Origin: Ilyonectria destructans
Lineage: Eukaryota; Ascomycota; Sordariomycetes; Hypocreales; Nectriaceae
Assembly (NCBI GenBank): GCA_020740775.1
Contig: JAHEWK010000013.1
Location: 2,294,001 to 2,358,000 of the forward strand
Length of the DNA: 64,000 nucleotides
Direction of reading: 5' to 3'
Shown here: positions 44,219 through 53,629 of the stretch, piece by piece
How the letters are laid out: every line of letters begins with the position of its first letter
Numbering within the stretch: the stretch's first letter is position 1
Program-made: the position numbers and the translations under genes
Notes under the pieces: model-generated
The model's input: the letters and a program-made list of their open reading frames with translations, nothing else
What the model was told of the DNA's origin: nothing
Database searches by the model: none

Positions 44219-44893
44219 TCACCATTTTCGCTTTGGTCGTAGTGGACAGCTTCCTCCACAGTCCAGACACTTCAAGCATCCCGGCTTCTGCCAGACCTTC
44301 CTGCAACGACACACCCAGAGGTCCTGGCCCGTCCTCGTCGTTAAGCAGTCAGAAGGCCCATGGATGCCGAACTTGACCCCACACTCGATACAGAACCGCC
44401 GAAGCGGAACGAGTCGGTCCTCAAGGCCCGGGGCGCGATCCGAAACGACTCGCCCGTGAATGTCGACATAGGCTGACTGCGGTTGGAGGGCGTCAAAGTG
44501 CTCGGGCATCCGCACGCGGAAGCAGATGTAGCACTCAAAGTTGCCCGGCTGGTGGTCTTGGCCCTTCTCGCTGGGCCGGTGCTGCGGGAAGTCCTTGGCT
44601 GCCCTCATGACGAACTGGAACTTGTCCAAGGGGTCGGCCATTTCTTGCGGTTTGATGGCTCGGTGGAAGTGTCGGTTCATGGTGGAGAGGAAGATGAGGG
44701 ACTGATAGTCCAAGTTGGAGAAGACGAGCCGCTGGAGCTCGCTGGGCAGACGCTCTATCAGTGACGGCATGGGGGGCTTGCATTGTTTGGAAAAAGAGAA
44801 GCTGACGGGTCGAGCTGGCGAGGGAATGGGGGTGGAATATATGGGAGGAAGCCTGAGGTCTAGACCCGGCGGCTGGCGAGGAAGGACAATCAT
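44219..44893 (-). CDS. F-box protein
   Basis: Single exon, 224 residues from ATG 44893; an internal ATG at 44770 would begin MPSLIERLPSELQ, exactly at the F-box, and may be the real start (183 residues), since the first 41 residues are Pro-rich and unremarkable. The F-box PSLIERLPSELQRLVFSNLDYQSLIFLSTMNRHF is convincing and should bind Skp1 in an SCF ubiquitin ligase. Downstream there are paired cysteines (CYICFRVR; RRFCIECGVKFG; WVCRCRKVWQKPGCLKCLDCGGSC), likely one or two zinc sites, a pattern of many Pezizomycotina F-box proteins of unknown substrate. No intron. Confidence 0.85.
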   Translation of the reverse strand: MIVLPRQPPGLDLRLPPIYSTPIPSPARPVSFSFSKQCKPPMPSLIERLPSELQRLVFSNLDYQSLIFLSTMNRHFHRAIKPQEMADPLDKFQFVMRAAKDFPQHRPSEKGQDHQPGNFECYICFRVRMPEHFDALQPQSAYVDIHGRVVSDRAPGLEDRLVPLRRFCIECGVKFGIHGPSDCLTTRTGQDLWVCRCRKVWQKPGCLKCLDCGGSCPLRPKRKW

Positions 44894-46784
44894 GGTTGAG
44901 GATGGACGACAACAGACGACAAGACGCCAGACGACAAGACGGCAGAAGATGGGATTATAATAGAGAAAGGGGGAGGGGTGCGGCGATCTCGATGATCTAA
45001 TGCGAGAGCGACGTTGGCTCTATAAGGTTCAAGAGGAGCCGGGACAAGCATCATATAACTACTAAGGACGGACTGCGGGCGAGTGGACAAGTGGGCAAGC
45101 TGGCAGGCCGGCAATAACAAACAAGGTGGATTGCGGTGCAATGCGGACGCAGCGCAATGCAGCAACGCCGTGCTGCCTCCCTCTCAAGACGGAAATGGCG
45201 AAAATGGGGGCATGGGCAAATGGGGGCATGGGGCGAATAGGACATGGGACATGGGAGGGACGAGGGACGAGGGGCATGTTTCCGGACGTGGTTGTTGGTT
45301 GTGTTTCGGGGGCTGAGACAGGCAGATCAGGCAGGTCTTGTTTCCTCTCTCTCTCTCGCTTGAGGATGTGGATGTGGATGTGGATGTGAATGTGGACCAA
45401 CTGACCTGTTGGACGTGAACCTGAGGCGAGATGGGGGCGCATTTGGCGATTGTAGATGCGAATGGATGCAGACGGAGCTAGGAGTGGGTGTGTTGGAGCT
45501 GCACCGGCGATTGGGTTTTGGTCGGCCGTTTGCACGCCGCTTGTAACGCCGCCTGCGACGCCGCAGGGCAGAGCCCGGGGCACGATTTAACGCCCCGGAT
45601 GTGCGGATGATTTCTTTTTTGGAGTGGCCGGGGTTGGTTTTGGGTCGTTCTTTTGACATGTTGTTGGGCCAGGAGGAGGAGGAGGAGACGTGAAAGACAT
45701 GGATAGAGCCGGGATGATGGACTTGAAGAAGCCCCACCAACGCCAGACGACTCGCTGGTACAGGAAGTGGAGGAAGGACCACTCAGGCCGTTCCTCCCGT
45801 CCATCCCTGGACTCAATCCCGGGGGTTGAGATCCCTAGCACGATGATGATATGTATTCATCTCATCCCTGGCTGGCCTGGCTGGTCTGGCTGCTCGCCGG
45901 CGCGGTCCTCTGCCGGAGAGTAAGTACATAGTAGAAAACATCTCCCTCGGCCGGGCCGGGGGGTTGACTTGTTGTTGGCTCCATCCGTGAACATGGGTCC
46001 AATGCGGTGGTGCTTGCAGCGGGCTTGCAGCATGCGGCGTGCTTGCAGTTGCAGGCCCCCCCTCTAAACCCCTGCCTCAGTCAATCAATCAATCGATCAA
46101 TGGCCGTTTTCTTCTTCCACTGCAGAAGCGTCTCCCCCGGAAAGCCTCCCCGGCCGCCACCTCTCTGTCATGTGAATGAGAGGGCTGTGGCCGCTGCTCC
46201 GAATCACAGTCATGAACCGCGCCCTCGGGTCGTCCGCCGCCCAGCTTCAGGTGCACCAGTGCCACCGCCTGCCTCCAGCCCTGCCCGGCTGCACACGAGT
46301 TCGACACACCAACAGCTCTCCCAATTTCACCTCCCTCCTCGCATGCTGTGATTTAATTTCACCAAGCCAGAGACACCGCCCTGCGTCCGCTGGGCTTGAC
46401 AATCCGTCCCCATCCCAGAGAGGGTTCCATTGGGGAGCTCTCCATGGGTTGGAAACAAACCCCCCACTTGTTTGGTCCCGCAGGAAACGACGATCAGCAC
46501 TCTCGCCCTTCAACGGCGTGTCCGGTTGGGGCCACTGCCGGGGCTAAGGACGAGGAGCTAACGACTAGGATGTTCAAGGGTGGGCTGGCCTCGGCGCGTT
46601 TTATGCCTGTGCAGCGTCAACGTCGCGTCGGCAGTTGCTCTTAAGCGTCGTTCGCCGTCGAATGAATCGGCCCAAGCTCGTGTAACCGACTCTGTTTCTG
46701 GTGTTGCCTTTGACCGATCCCAATGCCAATGACCCCTTTCCCCAGAATGCCTGCGTAGCTTGCAGGGATGCTTAACACCGGACT

Positions 46785-46821
46785 CTACTACGTAGTAGCA
46801 CGTATGTCCTACTACGTAGTA
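46785..46821. repeat. Two adjacent TACTACGTAGTA palindromes
   Basis: CTACTACGTAGTAG (14-bp perfect palindrome, 46785-46798) and TACTACGTAGTA (46810-46821) are 11 bp apart. The same 12-mer occurs at 37661-37672 and 59399-59410, always between genes. Adjacent copies can form tandem small hairpins or a paired protein site. Confidence 0.85.
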
Positions 46822-47333
46822 CGGATATGCAGTATCGTATCTGTGCACCGCAGGGAGATGGCTAGTATCGTACTCCGTCCAGTACCAAAGTATTTAATAT
46901 TACTCGCCATCGTCCGCATGATCATTGACATCATCTATGCCGCTCTTCCAGCGAACGGAGTTAACATCCAGCTGAGAGTCACCATCGGAGTAAGCCGCTC
47001 CTCATCTCAAGCCCAGACACCGTCTCGGCTAACGAAAGCAAACCACACTGTCCCTGCTGCAAGGATCAGCCATGTCTCTCAAAGCCATGCAGATGAAGCT
47101 ACGACGTTGCGACATGCTTGAAACATCATTGACGATACGAAGCCACCAACCTCGAGCAGCTGATGGCATGGAGGCGTCGACTAATGCCCCTGCGATATGC
47201 TATAAACCTCCTGCTAAACCTCCTGCACTTGAGAGCAAACATTGTGACATGTAGTGCTCTTTTCTTTTTCTCTTTGGCTAATCATGAGGGCCAATTTGGT
47301 TAGAACCAAGATGAATAAGTAAGTGTCGCTCCA

Positions 47334-47634
47334 GTGGGATGCAAAGTATATTGATCCAACTCAATCAATGTACTGCATCACGTCGCTTGCTTAATACAGC
47401 TAGCGCGTTTTGCCGCTTCATTGAGTTTAAAAGGCACAAAATCATAACAATTCCGGTAGTTATATTTAACCTGAAAAGTATAAATAGAGTACAAAATAAG
47501 TTAAATATATTAAAGAAAACATTTTTCTTCAATGTAGAGTAAACCTTTACTCCATGCCTCATCCTAATCCTTAAGATAGCAATGTGCTTCATCCTAATTT
47601 ACATTAGCGGCTATCAAAACTCTTTGCATCCCAC
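47334..47634. mobile_element. Candidate MITE-like element with terminal inverted repeats
   Basis: GTGGGATGCAAAG at 47334-47346 is repeated exactly in reverse complement at 47622-47634, and inward the similarity continues weakly (TTGAT). The 275 bp between are clearly richer in A and T than the flanks and code for nothing convincing. Size and structure fit a non-autonomous DNA transposon relic. I see no target-site duplication at the edges, so this could be decayed or a chance inverted repeat. Confidence 0.45.
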
Positions 47635-48143
47635 GGAATCAGGCCATGTCTTGTCTCCGTCTCCCGGGGCCTCCCAAGCCTGTGACCTCTATTCCTTGGA
47701 TCTCAACCGCAGCATGTGGCTTTTTAAGATTACCCAACCGCTTACAAACTTTAGACAGAGGCGGCGGCATGACAAGATGCCTGGCTTGATATGAGATATG
47801 AGATCCCCGCCACTCTCACGCAAGACCTCCAATCCCGGGCAAGGCTTTGGGCTACGAGAAGGGGTTGTTGGAGTCTATGGCACAACTGGACACGGCAGGC
47901 GCTTGAAATCTCTGCATTAGAAAGCTCTTTGTTGGCAACCAAAAAATCCTGACGCGGATCTACAGAGCTGACTGTGACACAAATGCGGATGACCTCTATT
48001 GTATCTACCGTTGTCGGCACCAATGGCCTCCATGACTCATAACCCTTTTGAGTACAGGAGCGGCCCATTGTCCTCAAATGACTCCAAGTGCTTCCCGTAG
48101 CGCCCCTATGCCAAATAGCATTGATAGTCTCGTTACAATTCGC

Positions 48144-49907
48144 TCAAGGCTTGCAGCGGCCGAAGTAGCGGGGATACAGGCAACAGTCACGGACTGTGTG
48201 CTGCTTGCACAGCCAAGCGAGGAAGCGCTCGAATCCGAGACCGTAGCCACCGTGGGGAGAGCTACCATACCTAGAGAATTATGTTAGTCATGAAATTTGC
48301 CGAAGGGATGTGCTTGCTGTTGCTTACTTCCTCTGGTCAGTGTACCAGTAATAGGCCTCGGGATCAATGCCCTCGCGTTGGAAGGCAGCCATAAGATCCT
48401 CATAGTTATCCATCCTCATCGAGCCACCAACGATCTCACCAACACCAGGCATCAAGCAGTCCACACTCTCCGTGACACGGGCATCATCCTTGTCCTTCTG
48501 CATGTAGAAGGCCTTGATCGCTGTGGGAAAGTGGGTCAGGAAGATGGGCTTGTTGATGATGTCGGTCATCCGGCGCTCGGCAGCCTCGGCGATGTCGTCG
48601 CCGAACTCGTGAGGCTTGCCCTCCTCGTTGAGGATCTCATGCTCCTGCAGCCATGCAATAGCATCGGAGTACTTCATGCGCATAAAGGGACGCTCCGGCA
48701 TCTTGAAATCAGGGTTCATGTCCTTGACCTTCTCGGCAATGAAAGGGTCGGCCATGGTGAGCTCAAGCACACGGCACATGATGTGCTCAATGTGCTCCAG
48801 GAGGTCCTCGAAGGAGATAAAGTCCAATTCGGCCTCGATGTGGGTGAACTCAGACAAGTGGCGTCGGGTGAGCGACTTCTCTGCGCGGAAGGACTTCTCG
48901 ATACAGTACACATCACCCATCGAGGGCAGGCAGGTCTCAAGGTAGAGCTGCGATGACTGGGTAAGGAATGCCTCCTCACGGTAGTAATCAAACTTGAACA
49001 GCGTTGCGCCACCTTCGACCTGCGTCTGGACGAGGGCGGGAGGGCTGACCTTGCGGATCTTGAACTCCCGGTAGGCTTGGTTGAAGGCGAACTCGACAGC
49101 GTCACGCACAAGCATGACCGACGAGGCGACGTCACCACGGATGGTGAGATGACGCATGTCCAGCAACATGGCGTGCTCCGCATCAGCTTGGACCTTGTTG
49201 GTGATGGCATCTTCTCCACCGGCAGCCTTCCAGTGGCTGGGAATCTTGTAAAAGTCGGCGTGGAGCTCACGGTTGAGGGGGGCTCGGGCGCCAGGGGGGA
49301 CCTCACGCATCTCGCCGAAGATCTCCATGGACGTCTCTCGAGTGAGGGTGAGAGCATCATAAGTCTTTGCCAGCTTGCCAGCAATGACAACCTGCATTTG
49401 GCCGTAGCCATCCCTGAGAGTGATGAAAAGGACGTCCTTTTGCTTACGCTCGCGATGCACACGGCCGACGACGCGCACCCGGGTACCCTTGCTTTCAGGA
49501 TCCTGAGTGTCACGCAGCTTAATGTGGTCACCAACGTCACCCAGCTTAATCTTGATGGGTGCGGGAAGGCTGGCGTCCTCCTCGAGCACAATGGCCTTGG
49601 CCTCCTCCAACACCTTTTGTCGCACCTCCTCCTCCTTCTTGCGGCGGATAGCGAGTTCCTCCTCGCGGGCAGCCTTCTTCTTGTGCTGCTCGAAGAGGTT
49701 GACAGCCTTCTTCAGGGCCGACTTGGCAGCAGGCTTCCACTCCTTGGCGGCCTCATCGTCGGCATTCTCAGACTTGCGGATAAGGTATTGTCCTTCGGCG
49801 GGGCGCTGGATGTACGCGAATTGAAGAGTCTTGTAGGGCGATTGCTCGGTACCAAGCTGGGTAGTCTCGTCCTTGCCGACGTCCTCGTCGATATAGATGG
49901 TCGCCAT
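48144..49907 (-). CDS. DED81: Cytosolic asparaginyl-tRNA synthetase
   Basis: Two exons, 48328-49907 and 48144-48270, give 568 residues; the intron is 57 nt. It charges tRNA-Asn. The eukaryotic N-terminal extension ([11 protein letters not shown]...[11 protein letters not shown], then a Lys/Glu coiled helix) precedes an OB-fold anticodon domain ([25 protein letters not shown]) and a class II core: motif 2 [46 protein letters not shown], and after the splice motif 3 [20 protein letters not shown] ending RYFGRCKP. The strongly C-ending codon use matches a housekeeping gene. The last 42 residues, including motif 3, come from exon 2, so an annotation stopping at the end of the main frame would lose the ATP-binding arginine. 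Confidence 0.96.
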
Positions 49908-51121
49908 GCTTGGGGAGCTCGGGTCGGCCGTTGGCGTGACAGATTACTTTGTGGTTGTAGTCGAGTGGTTGTGGTGGGTGCGGGGCCTTTTTGTCGTTGT
50001 TCAGTTGAGTCACAGAGATATGGATGTGGATGTCCGATATGGATGGAGGGGTAAAATCTCGACCCCTTATCTTATCGGGACTTTCTGTTCGCACGCGGGA
50101 GCGTTGCTATTCGCACATAGGTACAAGCTCATTCACCAAAAGCCCAGCTAAAGCAAGGTACCTACCATGTGCAATATCAAGGTACATTGTTGGACTTGCA
50201 GCTTGCCTTTCTTGTTCAATTCGACCTAATACATAATTTTTTTACTGTATCATTAGGAGCCATGAATACTAAGAGTCAGTCTAAAAAAATAATGCATGTC
50301 CTAAACTGCTTTATTCGATGCATTACCGATAATCATAGGTATGTACGATCGAAACATGTAGTAATGTGTGCGAATAGCAATGCTCACCTTATCAGACCAT
50401 TTGCCAAGAATGCCATTGGGTTTTGGAGCTGGCCGCCCAGCCCGTCCTGTGCTATCTCTTTGTGGGCGCCTGGGCTAATCCGAAATAGGAAATCCATTGC
50501 CCCATACTGCTACGGGATTCCTGTGGTCTGCAAGGGACTAAGGCTCGTTTGGCCTTGGTTTTCAAGAAACATGGCATGGTCGCAAATTAATGATTTCCCG
50601 CTGAGTGAGTCAATGGATGCGTCTATGGGTAGTAAGACCGTGAGCACGCCCAAGTTTGCACCTAGACAGAGCGCGATCCTAGACGTGATTGAATTTGACC
50701 GATTGAGCGTGACTTGAAGCGTGACTGGGGATCCAAAAATGGAGACAAATGCAACAAAGAGACAAGGCGACAATGCGACAACGGCTGACAGGCCATCTTG
50801 GCGGATTTTTGTGTTTGTTGCCGGGATGCACCACAAGTGGTTTATGCGCTGGCAGGATTCCAGCACCCAATCCGTTACACAGCCTCCAATGCCAACTTCC
50901 GCTGTCATCCAGTGACTCCGCCGCCGCGACGTAGATCCGGACAAAGACCTGTTTCAGGGAGCCAGGGGTCCGCGCTTAGCATAACGTCATGGTTTATACG
51001 AGGCCTTGACCCGTCTCAGCGTCTGCCCCGGAATGCAGATACCCTCAAACCTCCTTCATTCATACATCTTGCCCCGCCAATCCGGCTGTTCGCTTTCTTT
51101 GTTGTCTTTACTTTACCCACC
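49908..51121. other. 1.2-kb divergent intergenic region
   Basis: Separates DED81 (-) and the six-TM protein (+). It has AGGTACCT at 50157-50164 and repeated GGATGTGGATGT near 50030. No supported gene; overlapping frames at 50169-50944 have no family pattern. Confidence 0.55.
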
Positions 51122-52171
51122 ATGGCCTTCATCGACGCGGCCAACTGCACAGCGGATGGCGATGCTGCCACTCCCAGCGACGCTGGCGTTGCTGGCACTG
51201 GTGTAAGTTTTTGCCATGCGCCCGCCGCCAACGAACCCAAATGGATGCTAACGTGCGGCGACAGATCCTACTATCCTTCATGATCACGGCCCTCCTGGCC
51301 ATCATTCTCTCGAGCAGCGTCATTTTCGGCGAATTCCGCGGCAAGGATTCCATCATTCGACGGAAGCTTCTCAACAGCTACAGCGACTCTCAGATTATGC
51401 AGGGAATCGGAATCCAAAGTCGGTCGAACCTATCGAAACACAATACCCGATTATAGCTAACATTTCGAAGGCGTCGGACTCGCAAAGATGAACACCCTCG
51501 TGCCGTACCACTTCTTCCTCATCTGGATGCTGTCCCTCCTGTCCATGGCCACGCACAACGCCACGCTACTGGCTCTCGTTCACGATTATCGCCGCGACTG
51601 GGTGATCCGATGGATGCGTCAGTTCCTCATGTTTGTCAACCTGGCGCTATCATGCATCTCGGGAGTCTTCGTGCTTGAGGCCGTCTCCAAGGGCTTGGAT
51701 GACAAGACATTACCCATTGCTTGCGTGTGGCAGGTGAAGGGGAATGGTGCGCCCTCAACGGCTGGGTTATCCTTTGTCGGTACCATTGCCGTCATCGCCG
51801 GCAACGTTGTCATTTTCGCCCTTGCCACTTGGTATCTCCACAATCGTAGCCAGAAGTTCTATAAGCTCATCCAGATTACTGGCCTGGTGCTGATGACGGC
51901 CATTGCCATCGGTGCCGCTATCCGCATCATCTTGCTATCTCAGGCATTTGGAAACCCGTCCGTTGAACTCAGCGACCAGAATGAGAAAACGTGGGGCTTT
52001 GGGCAACTTCTATCGATGCTGCTTCTCATCATGCCTCTGGTGTCGGTCATCGAAATCTACCGTGGCGAGATCCAGGTCGCCTCACCAGTCGAGGACAATC
52101 AAACGCGCGTGTACGACGGAGAGTTGCAGGAGAACCCGCAGGGGTCGCGGACGAATCTCTTCAAGAAATGA
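51122..52171 (+). CDS. Six-transmembrane membrane protein, function unknown
   Basis: Three exons, 51122-51202, 51265-51418 and 51471-52171, give 311 residues; introns are 62 and 52 nt (the second has a GTCGGT donor that fits only GTNNGT). Hydrophobic segments: ILLSFMITALLAIILSSSVI, YHFFLIWMLSLLSMATHN, FLMFVNLALSCISGVFVLEA, FVGTIAVIAGNVVIFALATW, IQITGLVLMTAIAIGAAIRI and QLLSMLLLIMPLVSVIEIY. The N-terminus is short and has no signal peptide; the C-terminal 40 residues are hydrophilic with QTRVYDGELQENP and FKK at the end. The KK-type end might favour ER/Golgi recycling. It has the look of a fungus-specific integral membrane protein; I cannot name a family or substrate. Confidence 0.85.
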
Positions 52172-52583
52172 TCCAAGATTCTCAATTGTTGAAAATGTCA
52201 GCACGAAGCGAAAATGTTAGTGATCGGAGTTTATGGGGCAAGGGAAGCAAGCAAGTCGAGTTGGGATCTAGGTTAATGAGCGTGCCACTTCGACCAATAC
52301 CCGTTTTATATGAGCATCAACGGAGTTTTTAGAGTAGGATAATCAATACATCGAGGAGAGAGAAGACAGCCACTTACAGCTGACAGCTATTATAGCGTGC
52401 GCTCGTCATGACGTGTCACACGCAATGTACCACACTCCAATCAGGTGCGACACTAACAGGCAACCTCTAAGATCACTCTCCATCTCAGCTATATTGTTCA
52501 CAGGTGTAGCAGATCGTTCATTTGTGGTTTGATATAATTGATCATCATGTATTTGGTATTTTATTAGGTACAATCCAGCTCGT
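52172..52583. other. Convergent 3' region
   Basis: About 410 bp between the membrane-protein stop (52171) and the end of the quinone-reductase tail (52584). AT-rich 3'-UTR-like sequence; no gene seen. Confidence 0.55.
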
Positions 52584-52742
52584 TTATTGGACAGTACATT
52601 TCGCAGGAAGACCACAGGGGCCCTCCTTGGGTTCTTTTTGTTCCTTCACACCCGAACCATTCTGCTTCTTGGCCTCGACGGGCTTCTCCGCAGGCGCGGA
52701 CTCGCCACCGGTCGCGGCCTTCTTGGTCTCGCTGCCATGCAG
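52584..52742 (-). other. In-frame open tail after the quinone-reductase stop, ending in a CaaX box
   Basis: Immediately 3' of the TGA at 52743-52745, in the same frame, 52 sense codons run to a TAA at 52584-52586. The peptide is Lys/Glu/Ala/Pro/Gly-rich (SETKKAATGGESAPAEKPVE...) and ends GPCGLPAKCTVQ, whose last four residues form a prenylation-type CaaX box with an extra upstream cysteine. No intron of workable size can remove the TGA. Translation by stop-codon read-through, or a decayed ancestral C-terminus, are the two explanations. Confidence 0.55.
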
Positions 52743-53629
52743 TCAACCAGAGTACTTGGCGACGGTCTTGAAAAACTCCTCGCCCTGGATGGTGGCGATC
52801 TCGAGCTCGCGGGGAGTGGGCTGGCGGGAGCCGTCGGCGCCGGCGAAGGTGCCGGCACCCCAGGGGCTGCCACCGTGGACCTCGCTGAGGTCGGCCATCA
52901 GGGGGAAGGCCTTGGCGTAACCGAAGGGAACGTAGATGATTCCGTGGTGGGCGAAGGTGGACATGGCGGCAATGGCAGTCGACTCCTGGCCACCGCCGAG
53001 GGTGCCAGTGGAGATGAAGAGGCCAGCCATCTTGCCCCAGTAGCCACCGGTGGACCACTGCTTACCAGTCTGGTCCCAGAAGGCCTGTCATCACAGATAT
53101 GTCAGTTCTCATGCTGCTTTATATCGATTGAGGAGCAAGGAATCTTACCTTCCACTGGCCGGGGAAGTTTCCGTATCGGGTGGGGATACCCAGGAGGAAA
53201 GCATCGTAGCTCTCAAGGGTGGTAGGGTCGGAGAGGACCGGGACGTCGGTGGGCTTGGGGGGAGCGTGCATCTTGGCGAGGACCTCCTCGGGGAGGGTCT
53301 CGGGAATCTGGAAGAGGTCGGCAGTACCTCCAGCCTTCTCAATGCCAGCCTTCTCGGCCTCGGCCAACTGCTTGATGTGGCCGTACATCGAGTACTGTGA
53401 GAGGCATCTTTGTTAGCGCCAAGCTGGGTCAATGAAGGGGTGGTGTGAGGTATTGCGATTGCGAAAGCTATACATAGGAGCTAGATAGCACTCCATTTGA
53501 TAGATCATTGGGAATTGGAGAGGAAGGCGACCGAAGGCAAGCCAGAGGTGGCAGCGAGGGTCATGGTGATGGGTAGCGGGGTTGGAGGGGTCAACCACAT
53601 ACGTAAACGATGGCGATCTTGGGAGCCAT
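52743..53629 (-). CDS. Flavodoxin-like NAD(P)H:quinone oxidoreductase (WrbA/Pst2 family)
   Basis: Three exons, 53603-53629, 53149-53394 and 52743-53084, give 204 residues; introns are 208 and 64 nt. The enzyme uses FMN to reduce quinones by two electrons, protecting against oxidative stress. Fold markers: [16 protein letters not shown] (FMN phosphate loop, assembled across intron 1), [35 protein letters not shown] and [22 protein letters not shown]. It belongs to the same group as yeast Pst2/Rfs1/Ycp4 and the Alt a 7-like fungal flavoproteins, whose short members have this length. Beyond the TGA stop an in-frame 52-codon tail continues (separate entry). The first exon codes only nine residues, placed by the splice donor GTATGT and the family N-terminus. 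Confidence 0.94.

Larger units (their letters stand above)
44894..48143. other. 3.2-kb gene-free region
   Basis: The largest gap. From 44900 to 46700 it is GC-rich with many overlapping Pro/Arg/Ser-rich frames on both strands, none with splice logic or a family. It contains a 15-bp-period repeat AGACGACAAGACG (44914-44926 and 44929-44941), a GATGTG hexamer tract near 45364-45391, clustered TACTACGTAGTA palindromes at 46785-46821, and an AT-rich 301-bp inverted-repeat element at 47334-47634. Confidence 0.6.

Noticed and set aside
45327..46644. Several overlapping 80-150-codon frames in the 44.9-48.1 kb gap
   Set aside because: They overlap each other on both strands in GC-rich, repeat-containing DNA and none has a family signature or splice logic.
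49077..50054. 325-codon plus-strand frame opposite DED81
   Set aside because: Antisense shadow of the AsnRS exon, with Leu/Gly/Val-rich composition and no domain.
52706..52760. Alternative intron removing the TGA of the quinone reductase
   Set aside because: The only GT...AG that would skip the stop in this context is about 16 nt long, far below a functional intron size.
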